Below, in pieces: positions 10,312-21,991 of a stretch of 64,000 bases of DNA (the stretch's first letter is position 1; each line of letters starts with the position of its first letter). The DNA is taken from positions 4,263-68,262 of the forward strand of contig QXVZ01004525.1 of assembly GCA_008931825.1 (NCBI GenBank), given 5' to 3'. Both the position numbers and the translations under genes were made by a program. Source of the stretch: Phallusia fumigata. Its lineage: Eukaryota; Chordata; Ascidiacea; Phlebobranchia; Ascidiidae. The notes under the pieces are model-generated. The model did not search any database. It had not been told where the DNA came from and worked only from the letters and a program-made list of their open reading frames with translations.

Positions 10312-13300
10312 GATGATGAATTGCTTGCCTTGCGGTCGGCAGCTTTGGCTTCATTAAATAAGCCGAGGAAACCACATAAGGAAACAGAGGATCTTGATGC
10401 TTTGCGACAAGCTGCACTAAAAAGCAGGAAACTAAGTGAGGTGTGATATATTGCATTTTAGTGCAATTGAAAAAGTAGGCTTGAAAAGCGAAATATTTTC
10501 TGCCCATTTATGTCTTTTTGTTGTGGTTAAATAAATCTGTTTAATTGTTGTCTTATTTTCATTCCTAAATTAAAAGTTACTTAGTTAGTTTGTTCAACAA
10601 CTATATGAAAGAATGAAGGACTTTTAGGTCACAGGGACAGCAACCCCAACAGACAGTTTTAGTCATGAAAACGGTTGAATAAAAAACAATGTAAGATGTG
10701 TTCTGTACTGAAAAAAACGAATAGATGTTTTGTGAATAAAGTAACATTCAAGTCAAGTTATTTGCATTGTCACTTCATCAATTCGTCATCGTTGAAAGGT
10801 TTCCTAAAACAGCAAGGTCACCGAAAAAACCATTGGTTATTGAGTCAAGTTTCCTGTTTTGAAAGATGGTTGAAGTGTACCGGGTGTGTACTGCTGTAGG
10901 ATCGCAACATTGTCAAAAAACATAAATATATTTAATAAATTTAATCAAAAAACAATTTTGGGATGAGTTAAGTGAGGAAAATGAACAATTTTCAAATGAG
11001 AATGTAGAAACAAATAGTTAATCAAAGCGATATTTCAGTGTGCTTCAGTGGAACCAGCTGTATTGAACTGTAGTTTTGAAATCGTGCACCTTATGGTTGC
11101 ATGGCAGTCTCAGCTATGGTAACAACAGTGTTGACAAATAATTGTAAACTTTTAAATGGTAATTTGTGTCAGCTTACAAAATTGAAAAGATGACCTACTG
11201 ATAATTGCTTTCAGGTTTTGACAACCAATTTATGTTGCAGAAGGGCAACTTGCTTGTTTAATATTAAACAAATATAATTGATACTTAAGATTTGTTATCG
11301 TTAGGATGATGAGGACAACATCTTTGACAAATTGCAACCTCCGAAAAGCAGCAACCTCATTAACCTGACACCCGATCCAAACACAGGTATTGGATATATT
11401 TTTTGATGTTTTAGCGGTTTTATTACCAGGTATATATCTAAGATTTGACTAGGTTTCTGTTTGTTGTAAGAGATTCCCAGAAGTATGTTTGTGTTTTTTT
11501 TGCACAGTCACCAACTTGTGATAAACTGTTTGTGTGATATTTAGTCCTACCTTCATCACCAAAACCCAAAGACAAGTTTAATCGATGCAGTTCTGAGAGT
11601 TCTGACAATTCGGACAATGAATCGGTATCAAGTCAAAACAGCAGAGGGTCCAGTGGTTTTAGGTATTTTGCACTAATAGTTTTTAAATTTTGTTTCACTG
11701 TCGCTCTAATTTTGTTGTTATGTTGTTGAAAACCAGTGTGTCTTTTTAGGAGTCCTGCAAGGATTTTTTAGCGTATATTGCCCAATTATAAGATTTGTAG
11801 ATTTAAAAAACCTCTAAAAAGAGAAAAAAATATATCACCTTACTTTAAAGCAAAAAAATGCTCCAATTTTTTACATATGAAAGCCATTTTATAAATTAAG
11901 TCAACATTACATCACCCCAAAGAAAACCTCGACAGTTATTCTAATTTAAAGGCTTTGGACCAGGGGTGCTCAACCTTTTTGCTGTTGCCGGCCGCATTAC
12001 AGACATTATTTTACTCACGGCCTCCACGTAGGCGCCGAGATACAAAAAAATGTAAGGTGGCAAATGTATGTCACTACACACTCTATTCTGACATCACAAT
12101 GTGTACAACAATGTGTCGCAGAATTCCAACACACACGACAGAACTTTTAGTAACAACATGTTGGTTGGGTATTTTCTTCGCTCACATAAAAACACAACAC
12201 TGTTCCATCAGGTGCAAGTGCAAAACTATTATGCCGTTTCAGCGGCTAAATACACATGAGAAACCAACTAAAGTCCTGACAGTGGAGCGTGTAAAGTTAA
12301 AAAACTACAAGCAGTTTCCTAAAACGGCATGTCATTAAAATGTAATACAAGGTCACGAATGCAGCGGGTACGTCACATGCGTAAAGACAATTGCAGCCTT
12401 AATAGGCTTTAGTTCTATTCTTTTTAAATCCTTGACAATATTGCTTTATTGTAGTTTAATATATGTTGATTAGGCACAATTTGGTGAAGCGCTTCGAAAC
12501 TTGGCAAAGACACAAAATATTACAATTGCCTTGTAATCATCGTTTATTACTGCATGTGTTGCATTGAAATGATGATTTGTTTGCGGTAGTTTGACTTCGG
12601 AAAGTGAGAGCAGTAGTGACTCTAGTCAGGAGGAGGAAAGCAGCAAGGAGAGTGATGATGATGTGCCTGAAAAACGTCAACAAAAGTTGGTGGATTTTAT
12701 ACTGCATATATATTTTTATGGGTCTCTCTTTAATAAAATATACACTTTTTTATTCATCTGACCTGATTATGTAATTTGATCACTTGTCATTTCACCAGAA
12801 ATCCAAGTTGTTAGAAAATCAATGCCTATAATAAGGTGCATAATGTAAATCGGTAGACATTTAAAACTCTATGTCTGTTGTGGCATTAAATGTGATTGAT
12901 CATTACACTATTGGCTTGGTATCCCACTGGGTTTTGTCGTACTCTTCATGCGCTAGCAACGATTTCTCTTTATTGCTGTAAAGACGCCCATCTGTCTAGT
13001 GGGCGAAATGTCAGCAAAAAGTTATTTAACTAAAAAAAACTAGTACTTTTTGTGAGGTTTTACACTGGTTAAACGAGTAACATTTTTGTTAATTAAATGT
13101 GATCCTGCATGCTTTTAAATTTCGATAATTATAAGCTCTGAATTTATAATGTCAAACATAGACTTGTACATAGGCGCCGAGTTTTGCAAAAATGCAAGGT
13201 GGCAGATGTACGTCACAACGCCAAGTATTGTGACGTCACACACGTGAACAACAGCAAGAGTCGCGTTATCCCAACACACGTGACAGTTACTACAACACTT

Positions 13301-16300
13301 CCTTGGCTGGTTGTTTACTTCGCTTGTAAAAAATTTCATTACGTTAAAGCCATACTGAACTGGTACACTGCGGCATACACTAACATGTGGTTAAGATACA
13401 CGTGGGAACAAAACAAAGTTTAGTACGGTGCACAGGTATCTACGCGTATCAAGTCACATGGCCCTGAACACGTTTGTTAAACGATGGTTCTGACTATCCA
13501 AAATTACAAACACATCGTGGTTCGTCATATGCATGAAAACTTGCGTTCGAACGAATGTAGCCACAAGGACTTTCGGCCGTTTAGTTGAGAATCTATGTCT
13601 ACATTGCTGTTCGTGCATATTGCTTGGTTGTAGCTTAACACACGTACATAAAAACCCTATGAAAGCATTTCGCTATTTGAAGGCAAGCGTTACATCAAAT
13701 ATTACAGTTGCTGCTGATCATCTCTTATTACAGCATAACCGGATTGTGACGTAACAATGGCTAACGATTCACCGGTAAACAATCGCATGTTTGTCGACAT
13801 AAGCAACGTAAAACGCCACACCCTTTTACTATTTGTATGCGTTCAGTTTTGATACTTTATGAATAAGCTTGCTACGTCCCTGTTCTGTGCAAATATTAGC
13901 CGACCTGTACAAGATTGCTACAAATAGATCAAAAAATGCAAGGTGGCGGCCACCGTGCCTAAAACACCCAAGGTGGCCGCGCCACCCCGCCACCGCCTAC
14001 TCGGCGCCTATGGACTTGTACATAGCAGTCTCATTGGTTCATACTTTATACAGAGTTTCACCTGCTGTTGTTGAACCTTCTAAAGCCGATGACGATGACA
14101 TACTAAACGCTATTGATCAATTTTTGGAAGGGGATTTTGAAATCGTGGAGAAAAAGTCTCCTCAACCAAAGGAAAAAACGAAAGAACCTCGATTAAAACC
14201 AAAAGTCAAGAAAAAATTGAAAAAGAAAGAAAAAGTCAAGGTGGACAATTAGATATGTGGCATACAATACTTTTGTATGTTGTTTATGTTATCTAAGGAT
14301 CAACTAGTTAATAGCCGATTATAAACACTGTTTGTAAAATGCTTGCTACCCAAACCATTAGCCCATTTATTCTCATACAACTGTAAGCTGCGAGAGTGAA
14401 ACTATGCCATACAACTTTTTTTGAATAAAACTTTTTTGTTGTTTTAAACCTTTAAATTTTGTAAAAATGTCAACAGGAAAAACGTCAGTCGAAGGGTAAT
14501 GGAGATAATTCAAGAGAAAATGATTTTCCATTGGACCGCAGCAAAACAACAGAAGAAAAATCAAAACTCCTTGAGACCGAAGTTTCATTGCCAGCCAGGT
14601 TTGTAAGCAAGTGAGCTGAAAAATTTTTGCTGCAATGAAATTAAATCTGTTAACAGGTGGATATTTAACCAAGTCATGTAACTATGCTTCTTAACTTGAT
14701 TATTTAGCCTAAGTTAAAATCTGTATGACATTTCTCCTATACTATACCCCAGTCCTAAAGAAGATTGTGGCAATTCAAAAACTATTTACCGAACACTATT
14801 TTGGTTTGCATTTGTGTTTTTGATGGTGTTGAATTTTTTGTTAGATGTTGGACCCCTTTTTTTCGTGCCCTTTACACTTATAGCATCGGTTTTGTGGCCA
14901 TTAGCCAATCACTGTGCAAATAAAAGTGTAACCCTTTTATAATGATTCACAGAATGGAAAAATCTCCTTCAATAGAGATAAATAATCAAACTCGAAAGTT
15001 GAAAAAAGGTGGAGATCCTGTTCGAAAAAGAAAGAGGGAAAAGGGTGTGTTTATTGATTTGTTTTTCTTGTTGAAACATATCAAAAATCTTTCTCAGCAA
15101 ACTGTTGCAGTGAGTGTATGATGCATCAATAAATTAGTTATTTTTTTTTAAATTGTTCCCTCCAGGGCTAAAAAATGCAAATTTCCTGGAAAATCAACAA
15201 AGATTTCCTGCCAGTTTATAAATTCCCCAAGTCGATATACGTAACAGAAATAATAAAGTAATAGATGCTGGCACTATTACCTTATTTCACTACAATATTC
15301 AGTTACCTTATACCGCTGCAACGACTTTTGTATCCACTTGTTGCACAAGCCACAAAAATTTCAATGTTGAGGACCGAATTCCTGTGAAGCTTTCCCATTT
15401 CCCCTCTTTTTCCTGTCTTGGTTCCCTCGTTTATCTTTCGGAGATGAGCGCTTGTATGACCATGCTTGCCTACTACAGGAAGTGTTGGAAATTAATATGC
15501 TGTACTCGAACTTTGCTCATCATTTTTCATGGGAGCAGAACATTAAGTATAAAAAACAATGTTGCTAGGTTTTCGAGTACTGACCTGGCTCAACCCACAC
15601 CTTGATGTACAGTTTAAAATGTTTTTAGTGTGCAAAAGGTAAAAGTATTCACTGCTGTGTTTAGGAATAAAAGACAACGATAGCGTGCATTCATCTGACC
15701 TCAGTTTCCTATCCGACTCAAGTGATGACGACCAAGATGTTGTAAGTCATAAAACCTTTTATTTACTTTTTTAAACAGTTACACTTTGTTAGGGGGTTAC
15801 CTTGTCAACTGTACATCAATCTTTACTGTATTGTTGAAAAGTTTGTGCAAACATCTTAAATTTAAGCTAGTGTTTTCAACTTGTTTTACAAAAAAAGGCC
15901 CAGCCAAACCGAAAAGTTACAGGTGTTGAAAAAGAGCTCTGCGTCATGTTACCACGATTCTTGGCCTGCTGTAGATTAGTTTGTGTCATTTAAATGTAAA
16001 AATATACATTTTTGTTGCTATTTTCTTGGCAGGAAAAAAGAGGCCTCAAATATTTTTGCCCCTAGCCCTCCAAAGGCCTAAAACAGCACTGTCTTTTAAT
16101 CCCAGTGAGTAGAGTGAAGTCATTTGGACACTTTGACTTGAACTGGCTTTGGTCAAATCCTTGACTTTAGTGATAACAAAACTGTTTTTTTAAAGAGTGG
16201 CAGCCACAAGACCAGTCAACCAACAGTCAAAATTATGTTGGACACTGCAGATCAAAAATCTAAAAGGTCAGACTTGTTACTTTATATTAATGTTAATTCA

Positions 16301-19294
16301 TATCTCAGAATTCACTTTTTCTTGATGTTATGGCAATTATGTACACCACACAAGCGTTTAAGAAATCATGACTGACAAAATACAGGATAGCATACCCTTT
16401 ATTACCACCGACTGGGACAGCGCTAATTAACCTTTTAAAACATGTGGCACTATTTAACCTTGATTTTTTTAGCGCTTGCTATATGCGTGATACATGACAA
16501 CTTGTAGTAGACAATTTTTCAACTTGCACTAGTTTTATACTTTTATGTCATTACAGCTTTAAATGCCCATATTTTTATTAGTGACATTGCGAATTAAAAC
16601 GTTTTTTTTACAAACTTATTACATTAAATGACTGTTCTCTTCCAGTAAATTTTGTGTTTATGGCGTCCGTGTCAACACCAAGTGCGGTACAACCTAACTC
16701 GTACATCGACGTTCATGCATCTCACTCACGATACCGCGTCACGTGACCTTCGCCATTCCCCACACAAAATTTAAAATATCGGCTATCGGCCTTTTTGACT
16801 ACCGATAATCGTTGTCTGTATGGGCCTTGAAAAAACCATATCAGTCTATCCCTATAACAAACTGTCACTCTTATTTACATCACCAGCTTTCATTACAAAT
16901 AAAATGTAAGCATGCTTCTTGACAGAAGTTTTTTTTTAGCAGATAAATTTCTTTAATGCCATTACTGTTGTGATAAACCTGTGCAATATTACAGTGACTA
17001 CAAGGAAAAACATGATGACTCTCGAAGTAAAATAATTTCTTTGAAGACATCTTCGAGACAGAAAAAGAAGTGTGAAACAAAAACTCGTGACCTAAGAGCT
17101 AAATTGAAGGAAAGGGGTTTGCCGAGAAGCCACCGGGAAGGTGGGAAAAATGACTCTCTATTGCCCTCGGTGGTAGAGAAAAGGGATGGCAGCACAACGA
17201 AAAGTTCCAAAATCTATGTTAAGCCAAGTTTGGTTAACAAAGCCAACCTTGGTGAGGGGAAGGAGAATTCGAGGAGACAATCTGACGACAATATTGTGAT
17301 AACAAGGTTAGCAGTTGGTGTTTTTTTCTTTAATGTTATTGAAATTATTTACTACATGGAAACCAAGTAGCTTTTCATCTGCCGCAGTGTCAAACTATTT
17401 TAATTATCTGTGCTATGCTATTAACAGCCATGTAAATGTAAACGAATTAGGTTTTCTTTTATCTTCAGGAAAATTACAAATGAGCAATTCACAGAGAAAT
17501 CAATAAAACTAAAACCTGCAGAAGCACAAGGCACTGCAATTAAACCAGCAATGAAGGAAAATGTTGAGGAAAAAAGGTAAGCATATATCTTTTATATTGT
17601 ACCACCACCAAAACGTGTATTTAGTTTTATAAGTTTGTGCAGCTCAGGTTAGACGCAAATGTCTGTCCAAATTAAACCAAATCGCAGACAAATCTTTGGG
17701 ATGCTATGTTAAATACTTCACACCCAAAGATTGCTGCATTTTTTGTCAAAACTTTGATCCCGATTTTATTTTTTAAGTTGTGCTGCTCTTGCCGTTACAC
17801 TAGGTGTGGTATAATTGCAATTGCTAATAACAATGTGCATCATACTTTTTCAATTGCCTTTTCATCCTGGGTCAAACAAGGGTTTTTAAATCAGGAACAC
17901 ATAGACTGAAGGTAGACAGGAATGCAAGTTCTAATTTACATGCCGTCAATTTGGCAGTGACCTTATACCATTTTCCACCTTATACAAATTGTGACCTTCA
18001 CTTTTAATGCTTTTCTGTTTTGCTATGGAATAGATTTTACCATCCTGATGTCATCATCTGAACCAAAACTTAAAATTTGATGCACAAGTATGTTAAACTG
18101 TTTAAGTTTAGACCAATTTCGATTTTTGTTACAGAAAAAAGAACAACAAACGGAGCGTAATACAGTTTGCCCCTTACACAACTACTAATGAAAAACGTGA
18201 AAAGATTGCAAGCCTAATGAAAAATGCTCCGAAGCTTAAGAAGACTGTGCAGAGAAAAAAGAGCAAGGATGAGAGCGATGGGGAAAAGTCGTTTTCTGAC
18301 ATGAGCGAACAAGATTTTGATGCCTTTGAAATTGCTGATGATTTTGACACTGAAGTATCTGAAGCAACGAAAGGTTTGTTTGTGTTGTTTTGCAAACGCA
18401 CACATTACGATTACAAACAAGTTATTGACACTGTTTTATGATGAATATTCCTTGCCTTCTACAGACTCTGAACCGCTGCGAAGAAGAAAAAGCTCTTCCC
18501 AGCCAAATGCTCCTCCAGTGGATACTCGAGTCTTCATCACTGCAGTATCCAACACATCTGATGCAACATCCTCATCATCTGGAGAACTTTCCGAGTCTCT
18601 TCCATCACCATCACCCAAACCTGCCTCTTCTTCCTCTGATGAGGAAGAGGAGAATAAACGTCCGCGTCCGCAATCGAAAAGGCCCATCAGAGACAGATTG
18701 GGAGTACACGTAAAATCATTTACAAGGGAGAAAGATACGATGGTACTTGAAAGGCGAGACGCTCGGACTAAGTTAGGCAGGAGGCGAAGCAAGGGAGAAG
18801 TGAAAAGGAGGAACAATACGCGAAGTTCTGCAAAAGAACAGCTTCGTGAGCCAATTGTTTCGGAGGAGGACGCCGACGACTTTTTTCGTTCCGTCGATAA
18901 ACCCAAGTTTCCATCATCGGTCGTCTCAGCAGTAGTCGTAAAAAATCCGGCCCAACACAATCACGACCGACCTGCGACGAAAGACGAAACTGTTCACAGA
19001 AAAAGGAGGCGGAAAGTTGACATTGCCACGAGTGAGAAAAAACCCCGGGCAACCGCCGAGAAAACGAACACTAGGACAATAAAAGACAGGCTGGGCGACT
19101 CAGTTAGTAGCAAGAAAGTTTCCCAGATTCTCTCGGATCGTAAACGCAAACGCACCTCGCCTACAAAACACGTTGGCGCTGACCGAGAGAAGGAGTTGGA
19201 TGCCAGAATGAAACGAATCCGTGAACAAAATGAAGCGATCATGAAGCGAAGGCAAGAAATCGAGATGGAGGAAAAACGATTTCGGCTCACATGA
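10312..19294 (+). CDS. Large charged, probably nuclear protein with CCDC9-like C-terminal coil (5' exon not found)
   Basis: Seen: 13 exons in one frame, giving 820 residues: 10312-10440, 11305-11386, 11545-11662, 12590-12685, 14054-14240, 14477-14598, 14953-15044, 15665-15741, 16196-16266, 16995-17306, 17469-17576, 18135-18373, 18465-19294. The first listed exon is entered by a splice acceptor without an in-frame ATG, so an upstream exon is missing. The start reads DDELLALRSAALASL. The middle is Ser/Asp/Glu- and Lys-rich with KRKREKG and KKKLKKKEK patches. The C-terminus has two I(R/K)DRLG motifs (about 18686-18703 and 19078-19095) and a final coil ELDARMKRIREQNEAIMKRR. Known: human CCDC9 has a similar coil (KRIEALRRKNEALIRR). 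Inferred: nuclear, possibly RNA-associated. Family assignment is tentative. A likely AATAAA poly(A) signal lies at about 19569. Confidence 0.75.
11961..12026. mobile_element. hAT-like end fragment
   Basis: The sequence begins CAGGGGTGCTCAACC and reads on into CCGGCCGCATTAC, the look of hAT left ends. A member of another repeat family starts at about 12027 within it. No matching right end was found. Confidence 0.3.
12027..12345. mobile_element. Truncated relative of the 844-bp TIR element
   Basis: GTAGGCGCCGAG followed by AAAATGTAAGGTGGCAAATGTA matches the left end of the element at 13169-14012, and similarity continues for about 160 bp through ACATGTTGGTTGGGTATTTTCTTCGC. The right inverted end is missing. 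It lies in the intron between exons 3 and 4 of the nuclear-protein gene. Confidence 0.5.
13169..14012. mobile_element. 844-bp non-autonomous DNA transposon with CATAGGCGCCGAG ends
   Basis: The ends CATAGGCGCCGAG and CTCGGCGCCTATG are perfect 13-bp inverted repeats. They are flanked by an exact 8-bp duplication GACTTGTA (13161-13168, 14013-14020). It sits about 40 bp upstream of an exon (14054) in the intron of the nuclear-protein gene. The ORFs inside match no transposase that I recognise. The shared CATAGGCG end links it to the 379-bp element at 4169-4547. Confidence 0.8.
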
Positions 19295-19647
19295 TTATCG
19301 TGAGCTCGCGATTTTGTGAAAAAAAGTTTTCAAATGATCGTGAAATTTCACGAATTCGTGAGTGTCGATTTAACGTGTTTGTGGTGTTCAGGGGTTACAA
19401 GTTCTCAATTTTATGGTTAACTTATGGCCCGATAATGAACGCTCCGTGATTATGTGAAAGCGAAGTATACAGGTAACCATGATTGCCTCGTGACAACCGC
19501 TTTTTATCAGAAGCCCGGTTGTGAAGCAACACCTTTTTTGTGGCCGAATTTGCTACTTCCATGTGGGAAATAAAGAGCGCCCACAAACTTTGTATTGAAT
19601 AACGTTAGGCAGTGTATTGTTTAAAATGAGACAATTGAAAGAAACTT

Positions 19648-19866
19648 TTAACCAGCCTTTGGCAACCTTTTCCAACTACGCTTGAAGTGAGACAGTAGTA
19701 CACGTTTTTGTTTTTGAAAAAACACAGACCCACCGACTGCAACCTTCTTGGACGGAAACCCAGGTCCACCACTCATGGGTAAAACTTTAGAAATTTGTCT
19801 GCGAAGCCGATAGTTTAAGCGTATCAATAATAATTGCAGTTCGAATAAGAAGTTGCGAGCCGGCAT
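19648..19866 (-). CDS. Candidate small basic protein, 72 aa, unrecognised
   Basis: An uninterrupted ORF starts MPARNFLFELQLLL and ends SWKRLPKAG. It is rich in Arg/Lys with an amphipathic N-terminus, as in many small mitochondrial proteins. It lies convergent to and about 350 bp beyond the upstream gene. It has a second in-frame Met before SGGPGFPSKK. I do not recognise a family, and an ORF of this size can arise by chance. Confidence 0.25.
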   Translation of the reverse strand: MPARNFLFELQLLLIRLNYRLRRQISKVLPMSGGPGFPSKKVAVGGSVFFQKQKRVLLSHFKRSWKRLPKAG

Positions 19867-20224
19867 ACTTGGGTGTGTAAAACAATTCTACGTTTTTTTC
19901 CATTAAGATCATTCCATTAGTTTGGCTACAACACGTGTAAGTTAAAAATGAGCACAATTGAAAATGTCAGACTTATTGACTTGTTAACGTTTGTGACGTC
20001 ATAGACCGTCGCTTGTGGCGCAAATCCACACGGCGGGAAACATAGAGATATTACAACTGGCTTGAATCGTCTCATTTCTACTATTTTAAAGCCGTGAATT
20101 GCGGGCCTAAATCGTAGTTTGGTTTAAAATTAACTGTTTAAAAAAGCGGTAGTTCCTAACATTTTTATGCACTTCCCTTTGCCTTTTTTGGATCTTTTTA
20201 TTTCTCCCCAATTAGACAAGAAAT

Positions 20225-20370
20225 GATAGAAAGTAATATCAAAGGTTATGGAACCACTGGTTTACCTTAAAAAGTACTACATTTGAAATGAATAACTAAA
20301 CTAAAAAGTAGAAATTCCTCCCTTATCTCATAAATTTTTTTCCTGGTTTAAAACTACTGGTATTAAGGGT
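20225..20370 (+). repeat. Dispersed repeat family 2, copy 1
   Basis: It shares an approximately 130-bp pattern with copies at about 30040-30165, 32100-32200 and (inverted) 51170-51300: GGTT..GAACCACTGGT near the start, a central AATAACTAA..., GT(A/G)GAAATTCCTCCCTT and a second GGTTTAAAACTACTGG-like block. No coding potential. Confidence 0.55.
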
Positions 20371-21260
20371 TACTTCAGTTGTTGTCAATGTGGGGTCCGC
20401 GGTACCCTATGGGTCAGTTAGGTGATTTTGGGAGTCCTTGAAAAGTCTTCAGTCTCTCTTAGTCGATACTATATCGCGTGATGACTGATATATTCTGAAT
20501 GGACATTTAATGTACAACGTTAATCACACCATTTGTGGTACCATCGCGCTATGCTGCTCTGTGACATCACAAGTAACAAATAGCGCGATTGGGGCATATA
20601 CACCTCAATTCTTCAATTGTAATCGAGTGAAGTTAATTTGAATTACATTTTTAGTGGTCCGCCACTCATTAAAAAAACTGCATCCGTTACGAAATTTTAA
20701 AAAGTGTAAGAACCGCTTTGTTTACTTGGAGACAACATTTGCCATGAAACAGTATTAGTATTGACTTGACTAAAAAAATTTGATGTCGGCAGTCTCAAAA
20801 CAGCGTAGGTATTTTTTGGCGTGTTATGGGTTTAACGGTTAATGACGCATGTCTCGAGCTGTTTGTACAGTGTGGGCCAGCTGTGTGGTTAATTGTGCGG
20901 GGATACAAGACTATTTTGGTGTCTGCATGCAGATGAGGTTGTGCTATTGTCGGCAGTTTGTTTTTCTTGCAATCTTCATATACGTCACAGGTGTTGTCTT
21001 GTCGACGATAGGCAACAGGCCACTGGTACGCTCAAAAAGAATTCCTTAGTCCAAAAAGACTCAACCAGTGGAATACCCGCAGAAAATTTGCAAACTTTTG
21101 TGAAAAACGGGCTCACGCAAAACGGTGTTTTATTTGTCCCTTTAACGCAACTTGCTTATCTATTCTTTCTCTTAGCATTTCGTTAATGTGGAATTATACG
21201 AACGGATAACAAAGAAGTTATGTTGTTATTTCATATTGTGAGCAAGAAACTTAAGTTTAA

Positions 21261-21288
21261 GCTCAATTGAGCTTAAGCTCAATTGAGC
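21261..21288. repeat. Doubled palindrome GCTCAATTGAGC
   Basis: The 12-bp palindrome GCTCAATTGAGC occurs twice, separated by TTAA, making one perfect 28-bp inverted repeat. It lies about 700 bp upstream of the FN3 receptor start. Function unknown. Confidence 0.6.
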
Positions 21289-21991
21289 GACATAACCAAA
21301 AATCCCGTTACACCGAAATGATTGCGCTTTAGGAAAAGGAAAAAAACGTTCCAGCTGATCAAGCCCAGGAAATTATTGACAAAAATAAAATCTAAGTGTA
21401 TATGTATCAATAGGCAATCAAGATCCTGTTTTTGTAACAGGTTACATTTCTCCGAACAAAACAAACGTTTCTTTAACGTTTACTTGCAAAAGTAACATAA
21501 TCACTTCGCGCAAGGCTTTCAAAATGAGTCTGCGAAAGACGATGGTTGGCCAGTATCATACGCTACAAGGAAAATGAAACTAATACGATCTTTTTTGCTT
21601 CCCAAACAGGCACAACGGCAGCGGAAAAGCGTCTTTGCTGATGTAACCGTACAAGAATTCAGTTATTCACCAAAAAAGTGGAACCGATCGAGTTAGTCCA
21701 AAGGATTTTTACAATAAACACCAACAACATCACACAAACCCCGTTTCCACAGAGTGACGTAAACATGCGCGAGGCGTGTAATTTGGATCCTACTTCCCAC
21801 GAAGTGTTCCTACTGGTGTTATATTTGTTTGCAAAGATATAGGTTCTATCATCAGCAGGCGAACAGACGTTTAGGAGTTTCGATGCTTACTTCGTGTTCG
21901 TTGCAGCAGTTCAACAAAAAATTACTTTGAGGTTTCAAACTCGAGAAATGTAATGATCAAGGAAGTTAAGGGGAGAGTATAGGTTAATTCA

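Larger units (their letters stand above)
19295..21991. other. Intergenic region
   Basis: It holds the 3' UTR of the upstream gene, one small minus-strand ORF (19648-19866), a dispersed repeat copy (about 20230-20370) and a doubled 12-bp palindrome (21261-21288). The short ORFs at 20849-21186 look like chance. Confidence 0.5.

Noticed and set aside
11955-12338. Plus-strand 127-codon ORF
   Set aside because: It spans two transposon fragments and matches no transposase; the surrounding gene splices over it.
18436-18960. Minus-strand 174-codon ORF
   Set aside because: Antisense shadow of the Ser-rich exon 18465-19294 of the nuclear-protein gene.
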